Of a stretch of 64,000 bases of DNA, positions 24,124 to 36,800 are shown piece after piece (within the stretch, counting starts at the first letter, position 1; each line of letters opens with the position of its first letter). The notes under the pieces are model-generated. The model was not told where the DNA came from and made no database searches. It was given only the letters and a program-made list of their open reading frames with translations. The stretch is from Torymus aiolomorphi. Its lineage: Eukaryota; Arthropoda; Insecta; Hymenoptera; Torymidae. Position numbers and translations under genes: made by a program. The DNA is taken from positions 17,482,701 to 17,546,700 of the forward strand of contig CM070877.1 of NCBI GenBank assembly GCA_036365515.1, given 5' to 3'.

Positions 24124-26594
24124 GAGCGCAAACGAATTATCCAAAGTGCTGGAAAAATTATTTTGGAAGATATTCGTGGAAAAGTGTACGTTTGTAACTC
24201 TTATCCGTCTCCAGATAACTTTCTTTCAGATGTTTCAACTGTTATTCCAGAAACTTTACAAGAGTTACTAAAAGAAATTATTTTGAAAGATAAGCGTACG
24301 GCTGATAAATATATTACTAAAATTAATAGTATTGCGCATGTATTATAGCAGCTGCTCGGCCGAGATCATTTTTATCGTCTTCGCAAATTGGACTAGCAGC
24401 AATGCTTTCAAAAAAATATGGATCGAAGGAACTCATACAAATATTGAACACTCTGGGTTTCAGCGCCTCGTATGAAGAATGCCAGTTATTTGAATCGTCT
24501 GTTTTGTTGCACCCTCAAACTCTGCTATATAATAATTCTTATATCCAATATGTATTTGATAATGCAGACCACAACATAAACACCTTGGACGGCAAAAATA
24601 CATTTCATGCGATGGGAGGTATTGAAATTGTAACGCTACGTTCATCTGTCACTGGTAGCACACCCGTTTCCAGGCTAAAGAAAATTCCCAGTGCTGATGT
24701 TATAGGATCGTTTGGTAAAGTAAATTTGCAAAGTTTTCAAAAGCGTTCTAATATAGGCATGGAATCAAGTACTGTTAAAAATTTAAATAACGTTCATTCA
24801 ATGTCTCTGGATATAAAAATATCAGCAACCGAGTTATTATGGTTAGTAGGTAAGCGCAAATACGATATTGATTTTGAAGGTTGGAATGGGTTTATGCAAA
24901 CGATAACTGAACCTAAAACGTCTAGTGAGAGCAGAATTAATTTTTTACCTTTTATAAATGCACCATCAAGTCAATACGATACGATTTACACAGTTTTATA
25001 TGAAGCTGATCGAAGATGTAAAGCAATGAGTCAAACCCATTGTTTTGTAACATTCGACCAGCCTTTGTATTATAAAGCAAAAGAAATTCTTGAATGTTGT
25101 AAGGAATTGTCGACAGTGATTCTAAGGCTTGGAGGTTTTCATTTAGCCATGTCTTTTATTGGTTCTATTGGTTTTATTATGGACGGAAGTGGAATCAAAG
25201 AACTTTTCTGTGAGATTTTTGCAGAAAATTCTGTAGATAAAATTTTAAACGGACATGCTTATGCCCGCGCTGTTCGAGCGCATATTTTAGCTCATTTGGC
25301 GTTGGGAATGATCATTCTTTCGTCATTTAATTTTACTGAAAACGAGGTTGAAATAATAAATAATATTTTACAATATATTGGCAATGAAACAGTAATCAAT
25401 TTAGAAAACGAAGAATTTTGTTGCATTCTTCGTAGATTTCAAGAACACTGTTTGTTAAAGCAGTATATTGAAGCAGAAAGGTCGGGTAATTGGGACCTTC
25501 ATTTACAAAGCATAAGAAAAATGCTTCCTTTTTTCCATGCTAGCGGACATTATCTCTATGCAAAATCCGCTCAGTTATATTTGCAAGATATGTACGAGTT
25601 AGAAGAGCGAATGGATGTATTAGAATATCAAAACTTTGTTCAAAATAGTTATTTTACAATTAGACGTACAGACAAATTTTTTTCGGGTGTTTGGTCCGAC
25701 ATGGCCATTGAACAGATACTGATGCGATGTATGAAAACTAGTGGAGGATTAACGCATGGAAGAGGCATTACTGACAGCACACTATCGAAATGGATATTAA
25801 CCATGCCCGTTTTAATTGATGTGACAGAATCAATGCAGAAGTTTTGCAATATTAATTTTTCAACTTCTAAACAGCATGTTGACTCCAGAGCTTCTCGACT
25901 ATCTAGAGATACAGATGATTTAAATAAATTATTAAAATTTTTCTCGATGTACGAACCATTTGTATGTAATGATAAACTGATGTCGATTAGTTCTGGGTGT
26001 AAAGCTGATGACACCATAAACTGCCACGAAGCATTGGAAATTGGTAATAAAATTATGGAAAAAAGTTATGGATTGAATTTAAAAAATTTTAAATATCAAA
26101 GAAAGAATAGAGTAGTGCCGCTTTCAAACGTAACAGCAATTAAGCTGAAAAATGAAGAAGTGATCATCAATCCCACTCTTTTATTTCAAAGAATTGCTGT
26201 CGCCATGGAGGGTGATAATGAATTGAAAAATTATCTAGCTTACGAACTTGCGCCTTTCCCGTTATCTTTATTCGACAATTCCAATTTCCGAAAAACAGAA
26301 AAGTCTAAATTGTACGATTTCTTTGAGCCGGAAAATGTTCAAATTAATCTCGAAAATTGCCGGCATGTTGTAGATGGAGGCTATTTATTGCATAAAGTGC
26401 AGTGGCGCCAAAAAGATTTATTTGAAAATATATTAGATAGCTACGTAAATTACGTTAAGAAGCACTATGCCTCTAATAGTATTGTTGTATTTGATGCTGT
26501 TTCATCCTTACATTTATTTTTGTACCAATTATCAGTTAAAATTTTATGTCCAATGTTGAGAAATGTGATTGTCGGCCCGTATTTGGAAGTGTGA
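23296..26594 (+). pseudogene. Element B protein, 3'-truncated by inverted duplication (nuclease and CXC lost)
   Basis: ATG at 23296 gives MADQVNCMICEKSLNIG. The N-terminal Cys/His module is intact (CMIC, CYICGKDASDD, ARYHQSC). A single -1 frameshift near 24340 puts a stop at 24348; the other frame then runs open to 26594. Central blocks match element A: FDNADHNINTLDGKNTF, FDQPLYYKAKEIL, GGFHLAMSFI, GHAYARAVRAHIL, FHASGHYLYAKSAQ and THGRGITDS. The nuclease starts (HVVDGGYLLHK) but stops at SIVVFD. The final ~33 residues (AVSSLHLFLYQ onward) are antisense to the N-terminal region, so the acidic nuclease residues after the first Asp and the CXC domain are missing. It could supply only a partial protein. 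Confidence 0.85.
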
Positions 26595-29281
26595 ATAATA
26601 ATGTCTGTTCCAAAAATATCAATTAAATAATTTTTTAAATATTTTGTGTTGGGCCATTCGACACTTCAAAATTCTGCAATATTTCTCGTACACTAAACTG
26701 GCATTCTTCTTTATTTTCTGTTATATAATTTACAATAAATTTTGCGGCTTTATGGGTATTAGTGTCTTTATTTCTACTCTCTTTTCTAAATTTATTATAT
26801 AATAATTTATAGCAGCTTTGATGGTATCGAGCGCCTACAGCTACCAAATCCTCAACTTTTATTATTCGATTATACACTTCTAAGTATTCTCTGTCATCGA
26901 CTTCTTGTAATTTGTTGAGTAAAGTAGTCCTGCTGCCAGTTTTAGATACAAAATAAACCACTTGTCGAATATTTGCAGCTAGTTTTTTTTGTTTTTCTAT
27001 AAAAGCATCGCTAGCATCTTTTCCACAAATATAACAAAATTTTGCAAAGTTAAAATCGGCGCCTGTAGAAGCACGTGTAGAAATACCTGGCAATGATTTT
27101 AATTTATTCTCTGCTGCTTGTATATTCTTTTCCCATGTATAAGATTTCGCACAATTAGCATGAACATTAATGGAACTGAATTTCCGAAATTGCAAATGTT
27201 TTTTGTCTTGTCTCCTTATGCTTGATGCGACGCAACTTCGAATACTTTCTTCTTTCAATGTACGAATAGCACCGATATTTAGCGACTTTTCACAAATCAT
27301 ACAATCCACTTGATCAGCCATTACATTAGAATAGAAGCTGCAAAATAATATGTGCTATATAGTATTTAGCAGCGACTTTATAATTTATTGAAATGATATT
27401 ATGGATATAGGAATGTTCTCTAAAATTTTTAGTATTTCAATCATAGGAACAGAATACTTACATGAATTCTCCAATTTTATATATAAGTATGCGAAAATAC
27501 ACTCTGAAAACTAACTTTTAACTGGTAAACTATGACGCCAAGTGATTGCTTACTAAGGACGCTTCCAGACTAACCGACTGAAAGACGTTACAGACTGCTC
27601 TACACAACCTATACTATTATAAAGGACGATTTTCATAAGTGCTGCGGGATGCCGTTCATTCCAAGAACGACAGCATCTCTGATTGGTTCGTCTCACCCGA
27701 CTGGCCATGTAGCCGTGTAAGCGAAACATATAATAAGATTTCAAACAGGGGGGGAGGGGGGGATTACAAAGTGCGTTGACCTTCGTACCTTTCGTGTCAA
27801 TACAAACGGTTACCTACCTGGAGTACAATAGACCGCTTTTACCTGCTGATCCACTAATACAGTTCATTTACCTGAACTGAAGTTATTCAGTTTGTATAGA
27901 TGTTAACATAACAATATATTTACATACAATGAAAAAATATACTGTTTAATTTAAATATATTTATAATAAAAATACACATTTTTTACAAATAAATTGCAAA
28001 ATCATTAATTTAGAATAATCTGTTAGTTATTAATTTACTTTAAAAACATTAATTTCATGTCATAAATAAATTTTTAATGAAAAAAAAAATTGCTTAATTC
28101 TTCATGCGTAAAATTCACTTAGAATTTATTTATTTACATAATGCGAAATTCCTATTCCTCTCGATTCGCAATATCAAATTTAAAAAAAAATGAAGTCTAT
28201 AAGTTAATTCGTTCCCGAGAAAAGTTAAGTTTTATCGCGCATATCCGTTTTGAAGAGACAGTGCCGCGCGGTAGCACAGCTGCTCGCAGTCATCCCCACT
28301 CCGCCTCCCGCGCCGTTCCGCCGAGAAATTTCAACGATCAGGCTTCCTTTCATAATTTTTATTTAATGAAGCAAATAAGTGCCGGAAATGCACTCAACGG
28401 ATATTGAAAGCTCTTACAATTAGCTACAACACTACATTTTTTATTTGTCTACTTCACGTTTAAGTCAGCCGTAAATTTAGGTTGACTTAAAGCTCTAATA
28501 TCTCCGGTTGTAGTCATTTGAATCGGGTCGGTTTTAGCTCGATTAAAGCGTTTTTTAATCAGCTTCTCAAGCCTTTTTAACATTGCATTTTCATCGAGCC
28601 GTTTTCATGTAATTGCATTTATTTATAAAAAAAAATTGAAAAAATTTAAAAAAATTCTAAAGCACCCGTATAATGCAAAAAAGGCTATTTTTGATATTGC
28701 ATATTATTAACTATAAGCCAAAGTATGTGTAAAAAATTCAGCGACCGCGTGGAGTCTTTATTTAAACCCATGTCACGCGACAAAATTGTTATAAATTTTT
28801 AGTTAACAACAGCCGTACTGGAAAACTACACCGTCGATCATCCTGAATTTTTTTATGTAGTATTATCATATAATGAGCTACCATTTCACAAATTTTCATT
28901 AACATTCATTGATTTTTACGCCCCTTAAAAATTAGTTACATTTTACATATAATTTTTAACGGTTTTTTACTCATTGTTAGCGCAAAATAAAATTTTTCGA
29001 TTCGGAAATACATTAACTTTGTAGAAAAACATCAGATAAACAAAAAATGTCCTATGACTATTTTCGATTAAACGCTTCCTTCTCAAGTTATAAGAGAAAA
29101 TATGCCGAAAAATAGGCCTTTTTACGTTATTTCGGTACATTTGTTGCTATACTGAATTTAGCAGACATTTTTTTGAATAGGCAAACTCGGATTCTTTTTC
29201 TACATATTATTTCGGAACTTTCTACGTTATAATATGCTCTACTTCAAAGAAGGTCCACCTCGAATGCTCTACCGCCTGGAC
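26495..29281 (-). repeat. Right arm of element B inverted repeat
   Basis: Inverted copy of 21371-24123. The junction with unique sequence is at about 26495, where the coding sequence changes from sense (TTTGATG) to the complement of GGATGAAACAGCA. Differences from the left arm are a few substitutions, G/C-run length and a ~45-bp indel. Confidence 0.92.
26635..27321 (-). pseudogene. Duplicated N-terminal fragment of the element B gene
   Basis: 228 codons starting MADQVDCMICEKSLNIG, nearly identical to the first 228 codons of the gene at 23296. It ends just after an altered stretch: EVSNGPTQNI replaces the parallel FASVEWPNTKYL because of a small indel. It exists because the gene start lies within the inverted repeat. 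It retains the same upstream sequence, so transcription from both arms would converge on the centre of the element. Confidence 0.9.
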
Positions 29282-29283
29282 TA

Positions 29284-29774
29284 TCTGGCTAATCAGCCAC
29301 GCGGGAATATTCAGATCTGCATGTGATCTTACGCGCTGATTGGGATAATGAGTTTGACTTTCGTGGGTGGATGAGGTGGCGAACGCGCTACGTTAGGTTC
29401 TGAATTCAAAGAATTGTGATGTATGGATAGTTTAATAAAGGATTAAGGAAGAGGTTGGAACAAAATTATTGGTGGTGATACTTTTCATCATAGTTATATG
29501 TGAGGTTTTGAGGTTAGTTTTTGACTAAGATAAAGATACAGATGTGTTATAAGCTCTTTCGAGTATACGTCTTGTACAAACAATAACATGAGGAAACTTA
29601 TAAAAAAGTAGTTTTATGTAGAAAATATTACTTGGTGAACTGATTATTTTCGTCAATGGATAATTCATAAAAAGAATTACTTTTAAGTATAAATAATGAC
29701 CAAAAGGATAATTTTTTAACTTTCTTAGTTCAGAATTTAACAATTTGAATGCTTATGATTCGTTATATTAATAA
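29284..29774. other. Short non-coding spacer between element B and the pogo-like element
   Basis: No gene or repeat is recognised. Confidence 0.4.
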
Positions 29775-30237
29775 TAGGGTAACCAGCCCAGTAGATAAAG
29801 GCTTAAGGAAATTTCCGTATATAATTGACGCGCGCGTATTTAAAATAAAACCTTTTTTTTTTAAAACAAATTTTCAAATCAATTAAATAAAATATTTAAG
29901 AATCAAATAAAATGCTTTTTAAAATGTTAGTAGCAATTTTAAATACATTAAATTTTAAAAAATTGGCAAAAATGTGAAAACCCCAGTAGATGGACGAATC
30001 GACCTGTAAATAGACAGCACATGCCCAATAGGTAGACAGGGTAAAAAGAGAATGAGCGCATTTAATTTACGTGAACAAGTTTTATTTATTTATTTATTGT
30101 TAAATCAATAGCAATGTTGCAATCTTGCACATTTGTATCGACAATTTTCAATGGACCTCTTTTTTTCGTTGTGGTTTCAATCCCTGAACTTGATTTTCGT
30201 TTGAAACTAATCATCTATTCTGCAGCTTTTTCTTCTT

Positions 30238-31586
30238 TCAAATTCGATTTTTGTTCGACATTTTCTTTTTTAGCTTTATTTTCTCTTTTTTTATCTTTAT
30301 TTTCTCTTCTTTTATCTTGTCTCTTTCTGCTTTTTTAAGTTTTCTTTCTTCAAGTTTTTGTTTTTTTATTTCAGTTTCTTCTTTTTTCATTTTTCTTTGT
30401 AAAATTCTCTCTTGTGCTTCCAATTCTTTTTTTCCTTTTCTTCTTTCCTTTTCAGCTGGTGTTCTCTCCATTTTGAACATGTAAAAACACATGGTAATGT
30501 CTCGGTTTCCTTTTTAATTTTACTTTTAGTAGCTCCTGTCGATGACTAAAGAAGATGTTTATTCCATATGTCTGATATAGTGTTTGTTTGAGTCGAGGTT
30601 TGCATTTTCAGCTCGTTTTTATTTTCTTGTACGATATTCAAATCACTGGAACCTTAAAAAATATTATAATTAATTAAATCTACTATTTATTTTTGATAAT
30701 TTGAACCTACTGTCATTATTCTTGATTTCTAAAGAAATAGACTCTTTGTTGTGGCCAGTAGAACTAGAAATACTCTCACATTAATCCATAACTTCTTTTT
30801 TGTTCGCATTTAAACTACCCCTTTCAGCTTCATGCATTATATACATTTCATTTATTTTAGAAGCAGTGGATTCATCAGCATTTATGTCAGCCACACTCTT
30901 TGGATTTATATAGCTTAAACTTTTTTCAATATTTTTTTCAATACCAATAATTTTAATATCACTTGACTGCTCGATATCAGTATTATTTAGACTAGAATCA
31001 GCAATTACACTTATTTCATCTAAATTATTTATATTACTTACATCTATAACAGGAATATCTAACAAATCAATAAGACTTTGGTCATCTCTGCAAGTATTAC
31101 CTGTATACTTTCTTCAGGACTCAGAATAACTAGACTCGTTTCATCTGTGGCATTTTGACTGGGCAGCGACAAAGCAGAATTATCATCGATTTCATTCGCT
31201 GTCCCTTCACAAACATAGTCACTCATACTGGCATTATCTTCCATTACATTATGTTGAGAGTGATTTTCCGATGTACTTTCTTGTTCACATTGACTTTATT
31301 CTAACTCTGCTAATTTTAACTTATCAATACAAGTTTTCCACAATAAGTATACTGCATCATTAGGACTCTGATTGTTATTTCTAATTTCAATAAACTCCTT
31401 TACCTTTTCTTTTTCAACGAAGCAATCAAAAAATTTTTTGGTCGATGTAAAATCACAATGCTCTAATAATACTCTTGACTCTCCAGTAACAATGTTACTC
31501 TTCATCTGCTGTCGACGAGTTGATATGCATCGGTCAATCAACAGCATCTGCATTAAATGGATATAATCCACACTTTCGAAAGCCAT
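30238..31586 (-). pseudogene. C-terminal region of the pogo-like transposase (decayed)
   Basis: Three pieces lie downstream of the DDE domain: 31586-31296 (RCISTRRQQMK, EHCDFTSTKKFFDCF), an acidic Ser/Asp-rich stretch at 31244-30781, and a Lys/Glu-rich, probably helical tail at 30492-30238. Such charged tails are common in long Tigger/jerky-type transposases. An intron or frameshifts separate the parts; I cannot decide which. Confidence 0.5.
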
Positions 31587-32283
31587 TTTTTACTGTATCA
31601 ACACTTAGCTGATCAAAAGGTTTCTTAAATAAAGGAGCAAAAGTTGCCTTCGTAAGCGATTCTTAAGTTTCTTGTTTGTTATGTTGAACTGCCTCACTCC
31701 ATTTGTACTTGACGGCTCTAAATACTGCAACATCACAAGGTTGAATAATGTAGGTCGCATTTGGAAAAAGTGAAACTAAAATAATATTATGCTCTAAACA
31801 AAAATCACTCAATTCTAACGACAAATGAGATTTGTGCCCATTCAGAAAGTAAATAACAGGAAACTGCACCTTCTGTTTTACACACGAGAGAAAGAAAACA
31901 TTTGCCATATACTCAAAAAAAGTACTTGATACCATCCAATCTGAGTCTGAGCGTCCAATAGACCAATCAGCTGGAACTGATTGTGTTGAGTGTGCTGGAA
32001 TTCGCTTGTATGAAAACATTATCATTGGTGGTAGAGACGCACCTGCAGCAGAAAATGAACATAACACCGTCATTGTTTCTTTTTCTTTACCAGATGATAT
32101 TTCATAAAAGTTTTTCTCTTTTGTTGGACCCAAGAGACGTCCACTCTTAGGACACAGTTGCACACCAGTCTCATCGCCATTAAAAATGCTTTCAGGTCTC
32201 TCCAAAACACTAATTAAATTATTTTCTTTTAAATAATTTTGGACTTCACTAAACCACTCTCTTACGGTGATGCGATACCCACG
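31587..32283 (-). pseudogene. DDE_1 endonuclease domain of pogo-like transposase
   Basis: Reading - strand: TVREWFSEVQNYLKENN leads into the first catalytic Asp (FNGDETGVQLCPKSGR), then the second site FLNGHKSHLS, where this family normally has Asp-Gly-His-Lys-Ser-His (here Asn), and the third site (IQPCDVAVFRAVKYKW). After 31663 a TAA stop interrupts, but the same frame continues with KATFAPLFKKPF and GFRKCGLYP, typical of this family. The stop and the Asp-to-Asn change both argue for inactivity. Confidence 0.85.
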
Positions 32284-32287
32284 CTAT

Positions 32288-32455
32288 TACTCAAAATTGG
32301 GTTCCCGTTTTTCTCATTCAATGTTTAATTATAAGGAAAAAACTCTTTGATACGTTGTAGTTCTTTATGAAACTTAAAACGTGTCAAAGAGTTTTTTTTT
32401 TAAGTTTAAAATTGAAGGAAAAAAATGGGAACCCAGAATTGAGTTTTGTTTTTTA
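32288..32455. repeat. Imperfect hairpin at the 5' end of the non-LTR element
   Basis: The left arm ACTCAAAATTGGGTTCCC...AAACTCTTTGATACG pairs with the right arm CGTGTCAAAGAG...GGGAACCCAGAATTGAGT. The arms are about 75 nt with many mismatches around a ~20-nt loop. It may be a structured 5' UTR or an old inverted duplication made at insertion. Confidence 0.65.
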
Positions 32456-32471
32456 TTTGAGAGTTGCCATC

Positions 32472-33953
32472 ATGGCGCCGGGAGGGAAGAAGCCTCCCGA
32501 TGACTCGCTTACTAACTTCTATAAGTGTCATCCAACACTACAAGTTGGAGCGGTTTTGTGTCTTTTTTGTGAAAACGTATTTCACACAAAGGAGGTAGTA
32601 ACAAAATATAACGCCGGTTGCTCTGTTAAATTCATTAGCAACACACTTATAATCTGCCAAGACCATGCCAACGTAGCTCTAACCTCAAACTTGCCATATG
32701 GTACCTTGAGCAGAGAAGCTAAAGAATTAATAGCTCAAGTTAAATTATTCACAAAAGAACAAATTAAACAAGAAATTATTAGTGAAATTGATCTTGAAAA
32801 GGACAATGACAAGGACAAGAACAAAGGACTTAATGAAACTGTGTTCGAAGACTACAATGAAACACAATCCTTAAGAATTTAAATTCAATTGTTGAAACAA
32901 CTAAATAGTGAATTACAAGACAAAAATAGAATATTAAATGAATTGCTTACGAAAGAAAGGCAGGGTAATAACAATAACAACAATAAGATCAAGACTTTTG
33001 CAGAAATAACAGCTAATATAGAACCAAAGAGTAAAAGAATACCTAAACTAATAATAAAAAAAACTAACAGCAAAGATACAACCGACATTGAAAAAATAGT
33101 AAATCAACAGCTAACTCTAAATAAAACAATACAAACAAAAAGTGTAGCGTGCAAGAACAAAGACACAGTGATAATTAATTGCACTAATGAAGATAGCATT
33201 AATACAATTGAAAATTCTCTGAACAATTTACTGAACAGTGACATTAAAATTGAAAAGGAACAAATCAATAAACCTAAACTAAAAGTAATAAATATCGATA
33301 AGACTCTCGAAGATGAAAAAGTAATTGAACAAGATATCAACCTAAGAAATTTTAACAATATGGAAAACAAGTGTAAAGTACTTCATGTATATACCCATAC
33401 AAAAACAGGCACCAACAGTGCAATAATTGAGGTAACATCGGATATTTATAAACATATCAGAGACAACAAGAGCAGATTATTTATTGGTTATCAGAGTTGT
33501 AGAGTATTCGATATTATAAATTCTTATCCTTGCAATAAATGTTCAAGATTTGGGCATAACAGTAAAAAATGCAAGAATGAAGACACGTGTACTAAGTGCA
33601 ATGGAAATCACATAACCTCAAAGTGTACTAGTGAAATTATGAAATGTCCGAACTGTGTTTTTTGCAATCAAAAATTTAAAACTAATTATAATACAAACCA
33701 TTGTGCAATCGACAGTGATCTATGTGAAATATTAAAATCCAAAATTAAAAAATACATAGAAATAACTGATTACCCTGTGCAACCTACCTTCCAACGGTAT
33801 TTTGGTAAGGTAGATCGCGCAATAAATCAACAATCGATAACACCAAGAAGAGTAATAAGAACAAGCAGCGATTCGACAGGCTCACAGCGCTCATTACTGC
33901 CAGCGATACCAGGGACATCTAAAGCTACCACTGCAAACTTACATGGAAAATAA
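32472..33953 (+). pseudogene. Non-LTR retrotransposon ORF1 (RNA-binding, zinc knuckles), one internal stop
   Basis: ATG at 32472 (MAPGGKKPPDDSLTNFYKC). An N-terminal Cys/His cluster (CLFC, later CQDH) suggests a small zinc module. A Lys/Glu-rich, probably coiled-coil part follows, with an in-frame TAA at 32880-32882. The same frame resumes and ends with knuckles CNKCSRFGHNSKKC and CTKCNGNHITSKC plus a CPNC pair. Without the stop the product would be about 493 residues. In this class ORF1 protein binds element RNA. The last codons overlap the ORF2 start. Confidence 0.8.
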
Positions 33954-36800
33954 CTTTAATCTAATTGAGGACTTACAGAATGAAATAATTAATACTGACT
34001 ATAATTGCGATGATCTTAGTGAACTAAATAGATGTATGGCTTTTGAAAAGGAAATAATTTTAAACGTAAATATAAGGAGTTTAAATGCGAACTTTCATAA
34101 ACTATTAGTATTCCTGAAGAGTCTAGTGATAAAACCTTGTATTATTGTGTGCACTGAAACATGGAATTTGGAGCATTATGAATATTTTAGTATACCAGGG
34201 TACAATATGTACTACAATAACAGTAAAATTAATATATCAGATGGACTGGTAATTTACGTAAGCGACTACTTAACTGATACGACAGAAGTATTAACTATAA
34301 ATAACCTCAAAATAATTAACTCTAAAATTGCAATTGAAAATAATAACGAAATTATGATATCCGCCCTGTATAGATCACACGACATTAGTAAATCGGAATT
34401 TCTATTAATACTCAAGAACTTGATAAATAATAACAGTAAATATAAAAATAACCTCATAATAGGGGACTTTAACTTTAATATTTCTAATCATGAATCAATC
34501 AACCAAGAATTTTTGCATATTTTATTAGAGCATGGTTACTGCCCAGGCTTTCGAAATATTACCAGACCATCTGATAGAAAGAACAATTCAGGAGCATGCA
34601 TAGACAATATTTTTATTAAGCTAGACAAAATTAACTATAAAACTTTCATTTTAAAAATTCCGCTTAATGATCATTTTCCGATTTTCATGTCCATAAATAA
34701 GATAAGAGCCACAAAAGAATGTCATGCAATGAATCGTATAAATTATAACAAACTTAGGACTGAAGCTAAATTAATTAATTGGTCAGAATTGTCGTTAATT
34801 AATGAGCCAAATTTAGCACTAAATAACCTAGTCAGTAAAATAAGTCTAAGTAAAGCACAATATTCAAAAAAAGATTGTAAAAAGAATATACTATATCCAA
34901 GAAAAAATTGGATAACCTCTGCTATAATTAAATCTTGTGTAACCAAAGAGAAATTTTACAAATTATGGAAAAAAGATCCAAATAATTCAAAGAAAAGAGA
35001 GAATTATAGAAAGTTTAACTTAATATTAAAGAAAATTATAAATAAAGCCAAAAAGTCATTTGACAGAGAGCAGATACAGGCAAAGATGAAAAACCCAAAG
35101 AGTTTGTGGAACGTATTAAATCAAAAACTTGGGAAAAATAGCAAAAGAAACAAAAACATTAAATATATAATGGATAATAGTGTTAAAATCACGGATTCAG
35201 CAGATATGGCTGAACACATGAACAAATTTTTTTGCGAAATAGGAAAAAAGATAAGTGATAAAATAGTGCAGCTAAGAAATGAGAAAATAAAACTCTCACC
35301 AATGAACAGAAAAAGTATTTTTATTACTCCAACAAACCATATTGAAGTCTTAAATATTATTAACAACATGGACAATAAAAAAGGTGGAATTGATAATATC
35401 AACACAAAAACATTAAAAACTCTAAGTGTACACATAGTTGATCAACTTGTTCACATTTGTAATCTATGTATCGAAAAGGCAACGTGGCCAGATGCTTTAA
35501 AAATAGCGGAAGTAATACCAATACACAAAGCTAAAGAAAAACATCCCTACCAATTACAGACCTATTTCGCTAATATCAAATATTGCAAAAATTTTTGAAA
35601 AAATTATACACAATAGAATTACTAACTTTATCAATGCATGCGATCTGCTAACAAAAAATCAATATGGTTTCAGGAAAAATAGAAGTACTAAAGATGCACT
35701 CAATTCTTCAATTATCCAATATGATATACAACAGCATTGACACTAGCACTCCTATTGCGACAACTTTCCTAGACCTAGCTAAAGCATTTGACACTGTACA
35801 TCATCAAATCCTACTTGATAACTTGTATAATTATGGAATAAGAGGAAATGCTTATAATCTATTAAAAAGCTACCTCACTAATAGACAGCAAAGAGTGAAA
35901 TTAAACAACAAAACCAGCCAATTTGAATCAGTAACAACGGGAGTCCCACAGGGTACTATATTGGGACCGTTACTATTTATGCTGTACATCAATGACTTAT
36001 TATTAGACATGCTGGAAGACACAATCATATCGTACGCTGATGATACTGCTGTTATTTCAACAGCCAAAACATGGCATGAAGTAGAGTCAAAAATGAATGA
36101 CTTTTTACGAAAAATATCTAAATGGTTAGCTCTGAATAAACTATCGTTAAACACTGATAAAACAGTGTATATGGAATTTGGTAGTCAAAGCGATAGCACT
36201 CCGAAAAACTTAAACATCAATATTAATAGTACAAAACTCAAATGAGTAGAAAGTACCAAATATCTAGGTATAGTCTTTGACACTAACATGAGATGGAACG
36301 AACACATTGTTTACGTGTACAACAAAACTAAATATCTCATTTTCATGTTTTATAAACTAACGAAGATTAGTTCAACAGACTGCTTACGTATGGTATACTA
36401 CGCCTTTTTCCACAGTGTCATTTCCTATGGTATAATAGCCTGGGGAGGTGCGTATGCGGACAGTATCAATTTGCTCAAAAGACTACAAATCAGATTACTA
36501 AAAATAGTTAATAAAAATAAATTTATCACTAATAAAAATCCTATGTACTTAGATCAAATTTTCGAGTATGAATCACTAGATTATCATTACAATGAATTAA
36601 AGTTAATATACCTTAGCTCCAATAAAACTACAAGAAATAAAAGTATTCAGATTCCTAAAAGGCTCAAAACCATTAGTATTAAAAACAGTTTTATTAGAGC
36701 AATAATGATATTCAATCGCTTACCCAACGATTTAAAGACCATTAGTATCATACATAGTAAAAAAAGGAAGCTAAAGAAATGGGTAAAAGAAAACATTTAG
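33943..36800 (+). pseudogene. Non-LTR retrotransposon ORF2: AP-type endonuclease and reverse transcriptase, frameshifted
   Basis: Endonuclease part (33943 to ~34720): NVNIRSLNANFHKL, a CTETWN block with catalytic Glu, IIGDFNFN, then DNIFIKL and NDHFPIF. Reverse transcriptase: AEVIPIHKAKEKHPYQ, a frameshift near 35552, RPISLISNIAKIFEKII, KNQYGFRKNRSTKDAL, a second frameshift near 35715, FLDLAKAFDTVHHQIL, GVPQGTILGPLLF and the catalytic YADD (ISYADDTAV). A TGA at 36243-36245 interrupts just before STKYLGIVFD. The C-terminal part runs to 36800. Motif order and spacing fit the jockey/CR1/I group; the clade is not resolved. It would perform target-primed reverse transcription if intact. Confidence 0.88.

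Larger units (their letters stand above)
21371..29281 (+). mobile_element. DNA transposon 'element B': homolog of element A, rearranged into a 2.75-kb-armed fold-back
   Basis: The termini read inward TAGTCCAGGYGGTAGAGCA at both ends, with TA at the outer boundary (21369-21370 and 29282-29283). The arms 21371-24123 and 26495-29281 are near-identical inverted copies. The left arm includes the subterminal region, promoter and first ~275 codons of the gene. The unique centre is only about 2.4 kb. The right arm replaces the 3' third of the gene. Near-identity of the arms implies a recent event or ongoing gene conversion. Protein homology to element A is unmistakable throughout. Confidence 0.88.
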
